Positions 63,397-64,000 of a stretch of 64,000 bases of DNA are shown in pieces. The position numbers were made by a program, and so were the translations under genes. The stretch is from contig JAPMOS010000090.1 in assembly GCA_027972325.1 (NCBI GenBank), positions 1 through 64,000 on the forward strand, read 5' to 3'. The stretch comes from Paratrimastix pyriformis (lineage: Eukaryota > Preaxostyla > Paratrimastigidae). The notes beneath the pieces are model-generated. The model was not told the DNA's origin and ran no database searches. It saw only the letters and a list, made by a program, of their open reading frames with translations. Every line of letters starts with the position of its first letter. Positions within the stretch are counted from its first letter, which is position 1.

Positions 63397-64000
63397 ATCC
63401 TCGAGGTGCGATCCGCCGTTCTCTCCTGATTCCGCCACCGCCACCAACACCCACCAACATCCCCCACCCACCACCTCTTTCACCCAGGCTTTGTTGTTAT
63501 TGTATCATCCTCCCCTTTTTGAATAATATCGCCCACTCCAAGCGGGCCCTCCTCCCTCCCCCTCCTTCCCTCCCGGCGCCCGAACGGACGAGCCGATGCA
63601 TATTCCTCGCCCGGGGGAGAGCGACGGTGAGAAATCGCGTACAAAAGCGGGACAAGAAGAGCATGAAGGGAAGGGAAGGGGGGGCGGGACGAACAACCGC
63701 ACAGACGGGACACCACCACACACAAGAACAACAGAGACACAGAACACCACGCCGCGTTCGGACCGAAATTGATCACGAAAGCGCGCGGGCAGAGCGGACC
63801 GCCACACCCCGCTGGGTGTGTGGTGACCCACCTGCCAGCAGAAGGGGAGTGGCATGATTATAAGCCAACAAACCGGACGAGAGGAGAGTGGAAGTGAGGA
63901 TGGAAGGCATCGCCGCGAAAGGGGATGGGGGGAAGCCAAGGGGAGGCAACGGCGAGGGATGCGATGTAAAGGGATCATGCGCATGCGCATGAGGACGGGA
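63397..64000. other. 3' flank of ARPC5, no gene recognised
   Basis: A CCACCAC-rich stretch and a T-rich segment (63481-63525) probably hold the ARPC5 terminator. The remainder is GC-rich with open frames on both strands and no recognisable family. Confidence 0.5.

Overview
This window looks like nuclear DNA from a GC-rich, free-living single-celled eukaryote. The evidence is short GT-AG introns (about 45-110 bp) in nearly every gene and typical eukaryotic families: Arp2/3, COG, CCR4-NOT, MBF1, Vms1, phospholipid scramblase, DEAH helicase, SMYD-type SET/MYND, and peptidase C78. There are also three tRNA genes or tRNA-like genes, and introns are crowded with microsatellites and long homopolymer C tracts. 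Most introns I could define begin with GTC (GTCTG, GTCCG) rather than GTRAG. I cannot assign the lineage from sequence alone.

Layout. 1-8.3 kb: a Penelope-like retroelement (PLE) with an N-terminal GIY-YIG-like domain, a reverse transcriptase and a C-terminal C2H2 finger. It has about 0.75 kb LTR-like direct repeats and sits between two (CA)n tracts. 8.7-9.9 kb: end of a leucine-rich-repeat gene. 11.1-16.0 kb (-): a Trk-type potassium transporter. 16.1-17.4 kb (+): an unknown polytopic membrane protein. 18.0-21.9 kb (-): two tandem SPFH/band-7 membrane proteins. 22.1-23.3 kb (+): a phospholipid scramblase. 23.7 kb: tRNA-Ala. 23.8-25.4 kb (-): CNOT9/RCD1. 25.4-27.4 kb (+): an RRM plus TGS1-like methyltransferase fusion. 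27.5-28.6 kb (+): a Vms1-type peptidyl-tRNA hydrolase. 29.1-29.6 kb (-): MBF1. 29.7-30.9 kb (-): unknown. 31.1-32.3 kb (-): cyclophilin. 32.4-36.3 kb (-): unknown exons with tRNA-Ser between them. 36.8-41.5 kb (-): DEAH-box helicase. 43.2-46.5 kb (+): Myb/TTF1-Reb1-like protein with a Lys/Ala/Pro tail. 46.6 kb: a D-arm-less tRNA-Gln. 46.8-47.2 kb: a PduL-like fragment. 47.6-50.8 kb (+): PCL/cyclin-Y-type cyclin. 51-55.1 kb (+): TPR-SET-MYND protein. 55.3-56.4 kb (+): two-RRM protein. 56.5-60.2 kb (-): COG8. 60.3-62.7 kb (-): C78 peptidase (ZUP1/UFSP type). 62.7-63.4 kb (+): ARPC5.

The genes do not form one pathway. They are tightly packed and several start head-to-head from gaps of 36-140 bp. 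Several serve membranes (Trk, SPFH pair, scramblase, COG8) or RNA and translation quality control (CNOT9, TGS1-like, Vms1, MBF1, helicase, RRM protein).

The least explained feature is a dispersed element of about 108 bp (28.85, 42.86 and 47.23 kb). Two copies differ at one base in 105, the third keeps the hairpin pairing through consistent base changes, and one copy is flanked by an 11-bp direct repeat. It may be a small structured mobile RNA or a retroposed non-coding RNA. Exon boundaries below were placed by eye. Where homologous frames disagree by one base inside a G run, an assembly error is as likely as a real mutation.
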